Source: Viscum album
Lineage: Eukaryota; Streptophyta; Magnoliopsida; Santalales; Viscaceae
DNA: 64,000 nucleotides
NCBI GenBank assembly: GCA_963277665.1
Contig: OY728122.1
Location: forward strand, 1,547,538,868 to 1,547,602,867
Reading direction: 5' to 3'
Shown: piece by piece, positions 35,824 to 47,070 of the stretch
How the letters are laid out: each line of letters opens with the position of its first letter
How positions within the stretch are numbered: position 1 is the first letter of the stretch
Notes under the pieces: model-generated
What the model saw: only the letters and a program-made list of their open reading frames with translations
What the model was told of the DNA's origin: nothing
Database searches by the model: none
Program-made: the position numbers and the translations under genes

Positions 35824-36125
35824 CACTATTCATCGAAAATTCAACTTTCTCAGAATAGTCCCAAAATTTCACCTTAACCAAATATCAATGCTCTGATTTC
35901 AAAAATGAAATCCATTTTATAAAAATAATTTTCTAAATATTTTTAATTAAATTTTTAATTAAAAACACTATTCATCGATAATTTATTTTTTTCAGAAAAA
36001 TCCCCAAAAATTACCTTAACATAATATCGATGCTCTGAGTTCAAAAATGAAGTCCATTTTATAAAAATATTTTTCAAAATATTTTTAATTAAAATTTTAA
36101 TTAAAAAACACTATTCATCCGAAAA
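35824..36125. repeat. ~142-bp tandem repeat in E4 LTR
   Basis: CACTATTCATC occurs at 35824, 35966 and 36109, offsets 142 and 143; units share CCTTAAC...AATATC and CCATTTTATAAAAAT. A matching array is in the other LTR at about 40889-41190. Confidence 0.85.
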
Positions 36126-36532
36126 AACTAATACTTGAATAATAATTTATGAAACCGTTATTTAACCATTTTATTGAATCACATTACTTAATCAAAGTGC
36201 CTAGATTATTTTAATACTTTCTTTAAGTGAGATTACTAATCCATTTGGACACATTATTAATCCTAATCATAAAATAACTATTCATAATTTTCTATTCATC
36301 AAAAATCATGTTGATCTTATTAGACACTAAATTTCGTACTGAACATAATTGTAGAAGTCCATTTTTTGAAAATCATTACAGATTTTTAATTATTTAGGGT
36401 TTACATAAACATATTTAAAAAATCCTTTTTCTAAAATTCATCAAAAATATGCATACTATATTTATCCGGTCATTTGAAAATTCATAAAAGAAATTGAAAT
36501 TTTTAATTAAAACAAAGGATTACACAAGATAG

Positions 36533-36802
36533 TTACGGTCTCCTTATATAGCCCCTTATCACACCAGCATAGGACCTAAGTTTAAGGTGTACTAAGGTGA
36601 GAGAATCCGAGGGAGGCTCGGACAACATCGCACGAGTAGTAATTTCTATCAGTTTGAACTTCTCGTGATGGCGATCCCGTTCTAGCTTTATATGATGAAG
36701 TTCAGCTTGGGTTTGGTCCAGAGCAATGCCCAGTGGTGCTACCTCCTTCCCAAGTTATGTTAGATGGGCTTCGATCGGTCCAAGACTACTTGGTGGGGCC
36801 AT
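36533..36802 (-). pseudogene. E4 LTR open frame, left copy, one stop
   Basis: Same 270-nt frame as 41598-41867, no indels, but codon 16 is TAA instead of GAA. About 14 base differences from the right copy, most of them changing the residue. See the right copy for description. Confidence 0.45.
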
Positions 36803-37037
36803 CAAATATTCTTTCTATATTAATTAACCAAGATTGCTTGTATTTAGAGACAATAGTCAAAACATTTAGTTTCTAGCGGTCCTATTGACAAATGGTCAAA
36901 TAACAGTCAAAACCCAATAGTCTCATTTTAATTATACTCATGTTATCAAATGAAACATTTTTGTTGAGTATAAAAATAAAACAAAATAACACATAAAATT
37001 AGGAAACAATATTTATTTAAAATTTCGGGTCGTTACA

Positions 37038-37050
37038 ATATTCCCCCCTT
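37038..37050 (-). other. E4 polypurine tract
   Basis: The minus strand reads AAGGGGGGAATAT directly before the 3' LTR start TGTAACGACC. Confidence 0.85.
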
Positions 37051-38387
37051 AAGAAATTGCGTCCTCTCAATTTTTTAAAATTGGATTTTGAAATTTCATT
37101 GAAATTCCCACTTCGGAAAAGGAGTTAGTAAAACTATTACTTTAAAATAAAGAAAGGGAAGTACAAAGGTCACCCGAGTTAACCCACACTAGGATTCCAT
37201 GTAAGAAAACATGGACATGGAGGAGAAAACCAAGGGTCAAGTTCTGAGGGAGAGTGATAGAGAACATGATTAGGAGAAAGTTAACCATAAGAAAATCCCA
37301 AACTTATGATGTGTGTAAACGGTCTTTGATTACCTAGTAGGAAACGTAAACCAACAACATTTTTGTTTTAAGTTTCTTTTCATAATTTTGAGGAATTCAT
37401 TTACTACATAAAACAAAAACATAATAAAATATACCTACCTTCAAGTAGAGTTTCATCCTTTAATAAGTCCCTACCAACACTAATCTTTTCTCCAAATGAT
37501 GAGACTTCAAAAACACTTGGTCTCATCAAAACATAAGAATCATCTTCATAATCCACAAAAGATTAACTATCTATTTCTTCTATCTTTAAACATTATCCCA
37601 AAAACAGAAAGGGTAAGGTAAATCACCTCTTCAAAAAGAAAGAATCCCATAGGAATGGAAACTACTTTTAAATCATCAAAGTTCCATGGTACTACCCATA
37701 TTTCATCATTGACCATTCCATAAATAACATTCATTAATATTCCTCAAAATAAACCAAGATAATATTGAAACCCAAATACATGAAGGATTTGATAACATAC
37801 TATTCCAAAATAAACTTCATTGTTCATCTCCAAACAACATCAACCACTCCTAACATCTTATAACAAAAGTATCTAACCTAAACATATTTTACCCAAGATA
37901 GGTTAATCATTTCCATAAGTAACCTAAATTACTATAAGTCCACCTTAAATTCATCGATTCTTCAAAATATAAGCCAACCTTACCCCTCACTGAAAATACC
38001 ATAGTAATCTATTTACATCAATCATATAGGGTCCGCAAAATAGTGGAAGTCTTCCAAAATAATAATCATATTTTAATCCCCTAATCATCCATGTCATATT
38101 AATACGACAATCGTCTCGTTTCCTATCACATTGGTTGTTGGGACAAGTTCTTCCATTTCTCGCCATTAACTAAGAAAAGAAACCATAATTAGGGGCTTAA
38201 ATACTTTTCCAATAATCATGAAAAGGAACATAAAGCATAAAAGGATAAATTGTAGAAGAAAAGTATACCCTAACTTGTTATCCCCTATGTTCCCATCTAG
38301 GTTATCCATGATCATATATTCTTATGTGAATATTTATTTTATTTTATCTTTGTTCCTTTAACAATGGTTCATACCAAGCTTATGAAT
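37051..38387 (-). other. E4 interior, non-coding
   Basis: 1.3 kb of AT-rich sequence with no long frame and no gag or pol similarity on either strand that I can see. Confidence 0.6.
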
Positions 38388-38579
38388 TTACCAAAGCATA
38401 TCCCCCGGGAGTGTCGTAACCAAGAGTGCAGCAAGGCCCGTTGTCGTGTACCAGTTCTCATTGGAGTCTAGCTCAAAGCCGTGTTTTCGGGTTTTACCCC
38501 TATGTACATCTGTGCTAGAGCCACCTCTACCTGCTCGTATCCAGACAGGGATGTATTTTCTTGGCAACCCCTTACTCAA
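38388..38579 (-). other. E4 copy of conserved leader block (63-codon frame)
   Basis: About 115 nt downstream of the primer-binding site on the minus strand. Its frame includes IRAGRGGSSTDVHRGKTRKH, then FELDSN and GLAALLVTTLPGD. E3 has a colinear frame at 54511-54819 with STDVARGKTQKH, FELDSN and GLAALLVTTLLGD. E1 holds a more decayed base-level match at 590-735. The protein-level match of E3 and E4 suggests either a real short coding sequence, perhaps a gag N-terminal piece, or slow change of an RNA element. No known family recognised. Confidence 0.55.
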
Positions 38580-38678
38580 TACTCACCAAAATACCAGGAA
38601 GATTTCCTATATTTAAACTTTTCTATAGGGTTCTTCCTAGAGTTTTCATATCCTAATTTCCACAAATAACTAAACCAT

Positions 38679-38690
38679 CCTTTGATACCA
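38679..38690 (-). other. E4 primer-binding site (tRNA-iMet type)
   Basis: The minus strand reads TGGTATCAAAGG two bases after the LTR end; same 12 bases as the E1 site. Confidence 0.9.
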
Positions 38691-38692
38691 AC

Positions 38693-41600
38693 TATAGCAT
38701 CCCGTATTTTTATAACATAACTTTCATTCCATTAAACGGAACTGAGGATCTTTAAGGTTTAGTGTATTGGAAACAGGGAACATAAAACATGAAACAAAAA
38801 AAAAACATTATTCTTAAACACTTGAAAGGCTTCTCCTCTTGTTAACCCTAGGCTCATTACTGCATCTCATAAACTGGGGACATACATCAAAAGAAAGGGT
38901 GAGCAGAAGGCCCAGCAAGGGAAACAAGTGAAACATTTTACATATGAATTTGAGATACATCAATAAAGTCATGAAAAGATCTTTTAGGCATGAAAATGAA
39001 ATCATGAGTTATATCATAATAAAAATAAAACTTTTTCATAACTTGAAGATGTGGCTACATCATTTAACATAGACAATCATGAACATATCACCATGGTCCA
39101 TCCCCAAGGTTTCATTTGAAAATTACCAAGGTTATTCACCAAGGTATCGTGAAAATTGTAATCTCTAGTGGTTACGTCATTACCCAATGCATTGGAGTGC
39201 TATCAGGGCACACCCTTAAATTTGAATTTATTATCATGTGAGCCACATATATCATCATCAATCATTTCATAAATAACCCATATAGCATCGAATAAATGGG
39301 TTTCATTTCATAATCATAACGTTTTAAAAACTGCTTTAAAGACATGATCTTTACGTCACTTTAAACCCACGGAAAGGGAAAGTGGGTCTCATGTATGTAA
39401 ATCCCAGAATTCAAAATAGAAAATTTTTATACATATGTGAATACCCTTGTAGAAATAAGATCTTAGAGTAATCAATTTATAACATAAAATAATTTTGAGA
39501 AAAGAGAGAGGCATTTTGAGACGAAAATTCTGCAGCATAACAGCTAAGTTACAAGGTTTTAGAAAACATTGAAAAGAGAGGGGACATGGGTCACCCACTC
39601 ATAAATGATCCATAAAACAGTAGGGGGACAGAAAATAAGGTATTTAAGAACATGGTAATGAAATTTGAATGATATACCATATGAAATGAGAAACATGGAA
39701 GTGAGAAAAAAGTAAGATTTCTCTTATGAAAATTCGGCAGCCTAACGACGTCACTTAACTTCAATAAAAAAATGATTTTACAAGATCAAATAGGGTCTCT
39801 CATAATATGATCATAATATATCAGTATGATAGATATAGAGATCACACCCCAACATAATAAAAAGGAACATGAATGATTTGACATGAAAATCGAACTTGAA
39901 AAATGAGAAGGGTGAAAGAATCACTTAAAAATTCGGCAGCCTAACGGCGCCACTTAAAACATCAAAAAAACAGAATTCAAGAGATCAAATGGGGTATCTA
40001 ATCATATTAACATAAGATTACAGTATGATAGATATAGAGATTATAACCCAACATAACAAAAATGAACTTGAAATAATTGATATGAAAGTAGAAATTCAAA
40101 ACGAGAAGGGTGAAGAACCACTTAAAAATTCGGCAGCCTAACGGCGCCACTTAAAACTTCAAAAAACTGAATTGAAGAGATCAAATGGGGTCTCTAATCA
40201 TATGATCATAAAAGATAAGTATGATAAATTTAGTGATCATTATCCAACATAATAAAAAGGAACATGAAATACTTTAAATGATAATAGATCTTGAAAAATG
40301 AGAAGGGGGAAAGAATCCGTTACAAAAATTTCGGCAGCCTAACGGCGCCACTTAAAACTTCATAAAATGAAATAATGAGAGTAAGAGGGGGTATCTCATT
40401 ATGTGAACATGAAAAGGAAGTAATAGGAGTATAAAATAACACCCTTTAACATAAGAACATAGAGCAAGAAAGAAATTACATAAAAGAGATTTCTTGAAAA
40501 GAAAGAGAGAGATCAGATCCCTTACCTTAAAACGTAACTCTTAAAACTCAACGGTTTGGACCGTGAGGGCTTGAGGGAACCTTGGGAGGACTCCTTAAAA
40601 GTTAAGGAGACCAGAACTTCGTTGGGTGAGAGTGTGGAGTCGAATGGATGAGAGGATGTCTTGGTATTTATAGGGAAAGTGAGGGGACACGGCATTAATG
40701 GCCAAGGGACACCTCATTAGTGGTTTTGGCAAAACCATGGGCTTGCCCATGGTATTTGCCCATGGTATTGGCCACTTCGGACACCTCATACCTTATCTTA
40801 CTATTCATAAGTCTACCATATTTATTATATACTTAATACATCATTTAATGATGTCATTAAACACCCGTAACTTAAAAACTGTATTTTCACTATTCATCGA
40901 AAATTCAACTTTCTCAGAATAGTCCCAAAATTTCACCTTAACCAAATATCAATGCTCTGATTTCAATAATGAAATCCATTTTATAAAAATAATTTTCAAA
41001 TATAATTTTAATTAAATTTTTAATTAAAAACACTATTCATCGAAAATTTATTTTTTTCCGAAAAATCCCCAAAAATTACCTTAACATAATATCGATGCTC
41101 TGAGTTCAAAAATGAATTCCATTTTATAAAAATAATTTTCTAAATATATTTAATTAAAATTTTAATTAAAAAACACTATTCATCCGAAAAAACTAATACT
41201 TGAATAATAATTTATGAAACCGTTATTTAACCATTTTATTTAATCACATTACTTAATCAAAGTGCCTAGATTATTTTAATACTTTCTTTAAGTGAGATTA
41301 CTAATCCATTTGGACACATTATTAATCCTAATCATAAAATAACTATTCATAATTTACCAATCATCAAAAATCTTGTTGATCTTATTAGACTATAAATTTC
41401 GTACTGAACATAATTTTAGAAGACCATTTTTTGAAAATCATTACACATTTTTAATTATTTAGGGCTTACATAAACATATATAAAATATCCTTTTTCTAAA
41501 ATTCATCAAAAATATGCATACTATATTTATCCGATCATTTGAAAATTCATAAAAGAAATCGAAATTTTTATTTAAAACAAAGGATTACACAAGACAGTTA

Positions 41601-42103
41601 CGGTCTCCTTATATAGCCCCTTATCACACCAGCATAGGACCTATGTGTAAGGTGTGCTAAGGTGAGAGAATCCGAGGGAGGCTCGGCCAACATCGCACGA
41701 GTAGTAATTTCTATCAGTTTGAACTTCTCATGAAGGCGATCCTGTTCTAGATTTATATGATGAAGTTCAGCTTGGGTTTGGTTCAGAGCAAAGCCCAGTG
41801 GTGCTACCTCCTTCCCAAGTTCTGTTAGATGGGATTCGATCGGTCCAAGACTACTGGGTGAGGCCATCGAATCTTCTTTCTATATTAATTAACCAAGATT
41901 GCTTGTATTTAGAGACAATAGTCAAAATGTTTAGTTTCCAGCGGTTATATTGACCAATGGACAAATAACAGTCCAAACCTAACAATCTCATTTTTAATTA
42001 TACTCATGTTATCAAATGAAACATTTTTGTTGAGTATAAAAATAAAATAAAATAACACATAAAATTAGGAAAAAATATTTATTTAAAATTTCGGGTCGTT
42101 ACA
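38693..42103 (-). repeat. E4 5' LTR (right copy)
   Basis: 3411 bp; + strand start TATAGCATCCC, end GGGTCGTTACA. Partner of 33636-37037 with the same internal arrays (~200-bp at about 39525-40350, ~142-bp at about 40889-41190). On the minus strand a TATA box, CTATATAAGG, lies at about 41605-41614, roughly 490 nt into the LTR; transcription would start just beyond it. Confidence 0.95.
41598..41867 (-). CDS. Open frame in E4 5' LTR (U3), 89 codons, unknown
   Basis: ATG at 41867, stop at 41598, beginning about 236 nt inside the LTR on the element strand. The product starts MASPSSLGPIESHLTELGKE and its middle (AELHHINLEQDRLHEKFKLI) looks like a charged, possibly coiled-coil helix, reminiscent of plant gag N-termini. 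The last codons run through the TATA box, so the frame lies upstream of the element's own promoter in U3 and would be read only from another promoter or from the 3' LTR part of the RNA. The other LTR has the same frame with one stop. I do not recognise a family; it may be a trapped fragment without function. Confidence 0.3.
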   Translation of the reverse strand: MASPSSLGPIESHLTELGKEVAPLGFALNQTQAELHHINLEQDRLHEKFKLIEITTRAMLAEPPSDSLTLAHLTHRSYAGVIRGYIRRP

Positions 42104-42108
42104 CTTAG
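42104..42108. repeat. E4 target-site duplication, right copy
   Basis: CTTAG, identical to 33631-33635. Confidence 0.92.
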
Positions 42109-42608
42109 GAACATAAATTATATTGAATTCAGAGTCTGAATTTTAAAGACTTCAGAGACTGAATTTCATAGAATTCAGAGTCTGAATTATAGAAAATTTA
42201 GAGTCTATGTTTCACAGAATTCGAATTCAGAATTTCATAGAATTATTATTCCGACTTTCTGTGAATTTGGAGTCTCAATTTTAGATAAATCGGATTCTGA
42301 ATTTCAGATAATTGGAACATGAATTCATATTTTGAAAAAAGAATACTTTATATCTATATATTTATAAAATAATAAGGTTTTAGATGTGAAAACAATTTTT
42401 TCACATAAGAATAATGAAAGTTAGATTTAGAGAAACTAAAATATAAACTATGAAAAACAAAGATAGTGGAAAATTTCCTTGGGGAAGGAAAATTTTCTAT
42501 ATTAACAAAAACCATCATGGGAATTAAATTTTCATTTAAATAGAGTGTTTGTGATTTTCATAACATAATGGAATGTAAAATTAATATGGAATCCTTATTG
42601 AATCAACA
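42109..42608 (-). repeat. Copia 5' LTR, second segment (right copy)
   Basis: Resumes the 23-bp palindromic units (GAATTCAGAGTCTGAATTT type) interrupted at 33635, then continues to …GAATCAACA, the outer end of the LTR. Together the two segments give about 1.72 kb, close to the 1775-bp left LTR. Confidence 0.85.
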
Positions 42609-42613
42609 CTATT
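42609..42613. repeat. Copia target-site duplication, right copy
   Basis: CTATT against CTAAT at 13273-13277. Confidence 0.6.
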
Positions 42614-44400
42614 CGCATGTGTCATGTATTATGTTGAAAAAAACCTATTGGATGGTGTCCTAGAAAGACATGGATCTAGAAAATCATAGATTAAGCTAGA
42701 GATATTGGTTTTTTTTGTTTCATTTAAAAGTAATCATCACCCTTGGAGTAGTTTGGACACTACATAGTTCTTCTTTAGGGTTATATGTTTTCCCATTTAT
42801 CACATTTAGTGAATTTATTTTAGAAAATTATTGTGTAATCATATATATATTCCAACATTGGGTCATTTTTTTACATTTAATTATTTTATAGGACTGTAGA
42901 CTTTTTCATGTCTATGGGTGCATGAGGATAATTCCTCCAATGTTGGTCATTTTCCTATTCAATGTAAGTTTCCAATCCCTTGCACTATTGGAGGTTGTTC
43001 TCGAGTTGTTTCAAATTAGGTACTTTCATAAAATCTTGTGATAATAATGACTTATGTAATAGAACAATTTAAATTTATCATTATTGTGTTTTTCATTTTT
43101 AGATGTAACCGAAAAAGACTGTGAATTTTTTGGTTTGTAATCAATAATAGTTATTATTAAAAAATAATCAAGCACACCCATGGGTAGGTTCAAGTTGATC
43201 TTTTAAATATCAAATGATATTAACGGTCTCACCAATCATATACAACCATGAATATATTTCAATTTAAAGGAATATTAATTTACACCATTACAGGTGGTAT
43301 GTATGTTTTGTGGAATAATGGAGAAACAATACAAACCACAATAGATTTAGGGACATGTTGTAGTCTTTATAACCGATCCTGGTGGTAGATTCTTCATCCA
43401 ATATCATCCAAAATCATTGGATGGTATGATTAACAATGAATAATAAGGAAATATCCTATAAATTTTAAGTCATTTGATTATACAAATATATAACCAATGT
43501 GGTGAATATAATAGGATAAATTAGGGAGATATATGTTTTAGATATTTATAGGGATAACATGTGACCATTGATGAAGTCAATTGAGGCCAGATAAGGTAGA
43601 TAAATGAATATCAATGAATGGGGAGAAGGAAGTGTGCCTGTGGGAAGTTGTTCAAGAAAAGGGAGAGGAAATCATGGAATAATGGCTAATATAAAGTGTG
43701 TAAAATCTTCATTTTCATTCTATTAATGTTTTTCATGAATTGGTTTCATACTTTTCTAAATCATTTTTTGACCATATTATGTAAAAGTACCATTTTTCCA
43801 CACCTCACATGGTTTAAGCACATGGTTATACAAACTATGTATAAACCATGCATGTAGAATCTTCATCAAAATATTTTTCTATCAATATTGTGTAGACCAT
43901 ATTGAATTTTTAAAAAAACCATGATCCATAAATTGAGGGATGCCTAGTTCTGGAGTCATATTATTATAACAATTCACTAATCATGCCCCTCACCCTACCT
44001 CTATAAAAAAAATTGAACATGAGGCCGCAAACCAAACCTGAATTGTCATAAAACAACAATGAACTCTTTAAGAACGACCATTATTAAAAAGTGACTTTAT
44101 TCTAAAATTTAATTGATACATAACTCAAAAATAATAGAGGTCATACAACCCACCACCACTTTAAAAATCGAATGCATGCATTTCCCTTTTGAGGGAGGTT
44201 GAATGACTTCTGAGAATTACCTTATCCACTAACATCAAATATCATACTATTTTTCACAGGTCTCATTATATAAATTTTCATCCAACCATAACACTTAAAT
44301 TAACTTAACATTCCTTCCATTGATATTCATAATACTATGGAAAATGAAACAACTACATACTCTTCAAAATAAGAATCAACCTCCATCTCAACTTCTTCAT
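42614..44400. other. Unassigned AT-rich sequence
   Basis: Continuous with 13272 before the Copia insertion, so it may hold the rest of an E0 LTR, followed by the 3' part of E5. No coding signature or terminal repeat found. Confidence 0.4.
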
Positions 44401-44959
44401 AGTAAAAATAATGTTATGGATTGGATTTATTTTAAAATATATGAGAAACCTGGAATACATCAGGTGTTCATATATACTAATTTTTTATAAATTTTTAATA
44501 TTCTATCTGGCTAATCCTCTTAAATATCTCAAAATATCTGATGAATCAAGGTGATAGTTTTTCATTCCAATGAGTCTATCAATGAACCAATCTTGGTGAA
44601 AAACTCTTGATGACTGAAACTCAATCCTCAAAATATGATGGTCAATGATGAGGATCAACATATGTATATTGACTATATTATTCAATATCCATGTATTTAT
44701 TGATCATTTTACATATAATGATGTATCATTAATGATCTTGGGTCATAGTTATTGTTTTTCTACCTTTAACTAGCAGATAGGTGAATTGAATGTCTAAATA
44801 TTGTGAATATTATATTGAAACATTAATATAGAGTCTTGATATTTGTAATAATAAGATATCATATTTAGTGAAAATTGGTTTTCTAGAGATCCATTAAAAT
44901 AAAGGACACACACGTATAGATAATCTCATCATGTACTAGTACATTGGTCATGGTCTAAC

Positions 44960-45215
44960 TATCATATTGATGTTGGTGTGCCATACTATAAAGAACATGT
45001 GAACTTAGAGACAATTAACCCACTTTATATAACTAAAAAGAAAACAACAATACATGTATGATATGATGGAATATAGAACCCCAGGAATGTATATGATCTC
45101 TTATACCTAATGTGTCTAATTATTGTCCACTAAAACGGTCTCCTGCATAGGTAAGTAGTGGGCATGGTTTTTTATCATTTCCAATATCCCACAAATAGTG
45201 TCAGTTAATCAAAGT
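44960..45215 (-). pseudogene. E5 Gypsy integrase core, degraded
   Basis: The minus strand carries KNHAHYLPMQETVLVDNN followed by EIIYIPGVLYSIIS, colinear with the integrase core around its first and second catalytic residues (family: KSAHFLPVxxTY…EIVRLHGVPxSIISDR). Stops interrupt it and the final Asp of the second motif is lost. Further minus-strand sequence to about 44500 (open 44685-44503) probably covers the rest of integrase but is too decayed to align confidently. Confidence 0.6.
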
Positions 45216-45699
45216 AATTTTAGTATATGTTTCCTGAAGTCAGTGGTTATTTAATCCAATTTTTATATTAGTATGGTTAATGAATATATTATAGTTACAG
45301 TTTAATAGTGTTTTATATTTAGTAATTGATAGTTAAAACAACATTTATCAAGGCATGTGAACTCCATTTCCTTCTTATTACACTAATACTAATATTGTAA
45401 ATCATGTTATATAATTTTTAATTTTTAATTTATGAACCATTTAGTGGCATGATATTCTCAACTTAGTTTATCTCATATATTTTATGTACCCATAGATGCC
45501 TAATAATATTCAAGATCTCATCATCATCAATAACCTTATCAGATGGTGGTTACTCAACTGAAATATATTCCATCTGGAAAAAACCCTAAGTATATGAATG
45601 GTTTAATGTTTTCAAATGAAATGTAAGTGACAGGTCCACAATGAAAGAAACAAGACATGTATTATTATGAAAACTCTGAAATAACATATTCTTTTAAAT

Positions 45700-46090
45700 A
45701 ATAATTTCCACTATATATCTTTAACTACTAGATTATTTAAAAACATTTGCCTGATTCCATCAGCTTAATGAAATATAAACATCATTACACCAAAGCTAAA
45801 TATAGTACAGATCAATGTTAAATGAATGATTTTATTTGACACATATTCACTATCTGAGGTTGAATTTTCACTAAGAAAATATGAATTTTTTAAATTTATT
45901 ATTTTTATATACCATGTTCTAGTCCCACAAGAGGTAATTTCTCTATTACAATTTTATAAAATGACATATAAGTAATGTTCATGTGTTGGGTATTTTCACT
46001 TGTGACACATCATCCAAATATTCATGTATTCTACAAAGCCTCCCATGTGAATCAAAATAACTCTTATCCCAATAGCTGATGTGTGATAAT
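45700..46090 (-). pseudogene. E5 Gypsy RNase H, degraded
   Basis: The minus strand reads HTSAIGIRVILIHMGGFVEY then, past a stop, KYPTHEHYLYVI, matching DASxIGxGxVLMQxGRVIAY...NYPTHDLEL of Gypsy RNase H. The first catalytic Asp is replaced (HTS for DAS). It lies directly after the E5 RT in the same orientation. Confidence 0.65.
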
Positions 46091-46149
46091 AAATTCTTCC
46101 TCTAGTAACAAGCTTGGGTAAATCATAATTTATGTTAATTTAAAATTCC

Positions 46150-47070
46150 GTTACACTCCATAGTGGCCTTTTACTAGGATTAAGACTATCTATAAATTAC
46201 ACCATTCTTGGTTAAATCAATAAGTAGGGATTCAAGGAAATAATGGGTTTTTATGAAACCCTGATAATAAATATCTATCTTCCACAAACACAATATGTCA
46301 AATAAATTTTTAGTATGTTCCCTATAAAATATAGCTTTCGTTTTCCCGAGTTGCACATATATCCTCTTCCATTATTATGTGACTTCAGAAGAAAACATTA
46401 TCAATCCCAAAGTGTCTTTTATTAGCTTGGAATAGAAACTAAAAACTCATTGTGTACATAATATGATGTTAATTAGTTTTCCATGATTGTATCTACTATG
46501 ACAATACCCTAATATATTATAAATAAAAAATCCCAGAATGGAATCCATGTATTGGTGGAAAACTCAATTCCTCATAGCCATAAATATAGTATGTGTTCTC
46601 ATAAATATGAACAAAATTAATAGATATTCATAAAGGTGATATCATATTTGGAAATTAGTATCTGGTATAATGATTTTCTGACCTCAATGAGCTGATATCT
46701 TAACCTAAAATCAATCTTGAAGACGTCCCAAGATTATTAGATTTGATCTTATATATTTTCTCTAAAATAATATTGGAATTGTTTCTTCATTGTATGTTGA
46801 TTCAACTTTTGGTAATACACACAAAACCTAGTAGTAACATCCTCATTTTTTGGTGAAATTTATAGTCCAACCATTAGGGGGAATATTGGGTAATAAAAAA
46901 CATTTGGATTCTAGTTAATCCAAATTCTTGTTTAGTTATTTAACTCATTAGGATATAAAGTGTACATTGTTAATGAAAATATTTTTGATCTAGGATGATG
47001 TTCAATTTTGAACTCCACATCCCTATTAAGAGGTTGAACATTAAAGTTATCAGAAGTGACATATATTAAA
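46150..47070 (-). pseudogene. E5 Gypsy reverse transcriptase, degraded
   Basis: On the minus strand in order: NRDVEFKIEHHPRSKIFSLT and LYPNELNN (about 47060-46960; family: REVEFxIDLxPGTxPIS...PYRMAPxEL), CVYYQKLNQHTMKKQ (about 46850-46800; family: CVDYRxLNKVTxKNK), and FKIDFRLRYQLIEVR (about 46730-46690; family: FSKIDLRSGYHQIRVR). The catalytic box is not recognisable. Stops and frame changes throughout. A separate RT from E6 and E0. Confidence 0.7.

Larger units (their letters stand above)
33636..37037 (-). repeat. E4 3' LTR (left copy)
   Basis: 3402 bp; + strand start TATAGAATCCC, end GGGTCGTTACA. Highly similar to 38693-42103 (about 14 differences in the 270 bases compared at 36533-36802). 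Contains a ~200-bp array, a ~142-bp array and an open frame, listed separately. On the element strand its terminal bases are TA, not CA. Confidence 0.95.
33636..42103 (-). mobile_element. E4: non-autonomous LTR retrotransposon with 3.4-kb LTRs
   Basis: 8468 bp with perfect CTTAG duplications, LTRs 33636-37037 and 38693-42103, minus-strand primer-binding site and polypurine tract. The interior is only 1655 bp and has no gag or pol signature. On the minus strand the LTR opens TGTAACGACCCG, similar to the E1-E3 openings, so it is probably a Gypsy derivative. It is inserted inside the 23-bp repeat array of the Copia 5' LTR. It would depend entirely on proteins from another element. Confidence 0.93.
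13278..42608 (-). mobile_element. Copia (Sirevirus-like) LTR retrotransposon carrying two nested insertions
   Basis: On the minus strand the order is 5' LTR (right), primer-binding site, gag, protease, integrase remnant, RT/RNase H, a ~3.7-kb extra region, polypurine tract, 3' LTR (left). E2 splits the RNase H and E4 splits the 5' LTR. Without them the element is about 10.9 kb. The order protease-integrase-RT defines Ty1/Copia. The long LTRs, palindromic LTR repeats and extra coding region 3' of pol resemble Sireviruses. A deletion joins the middle of the integrase to the RT just before its catalytic box, so the element is defective. Confidence 0.85.
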
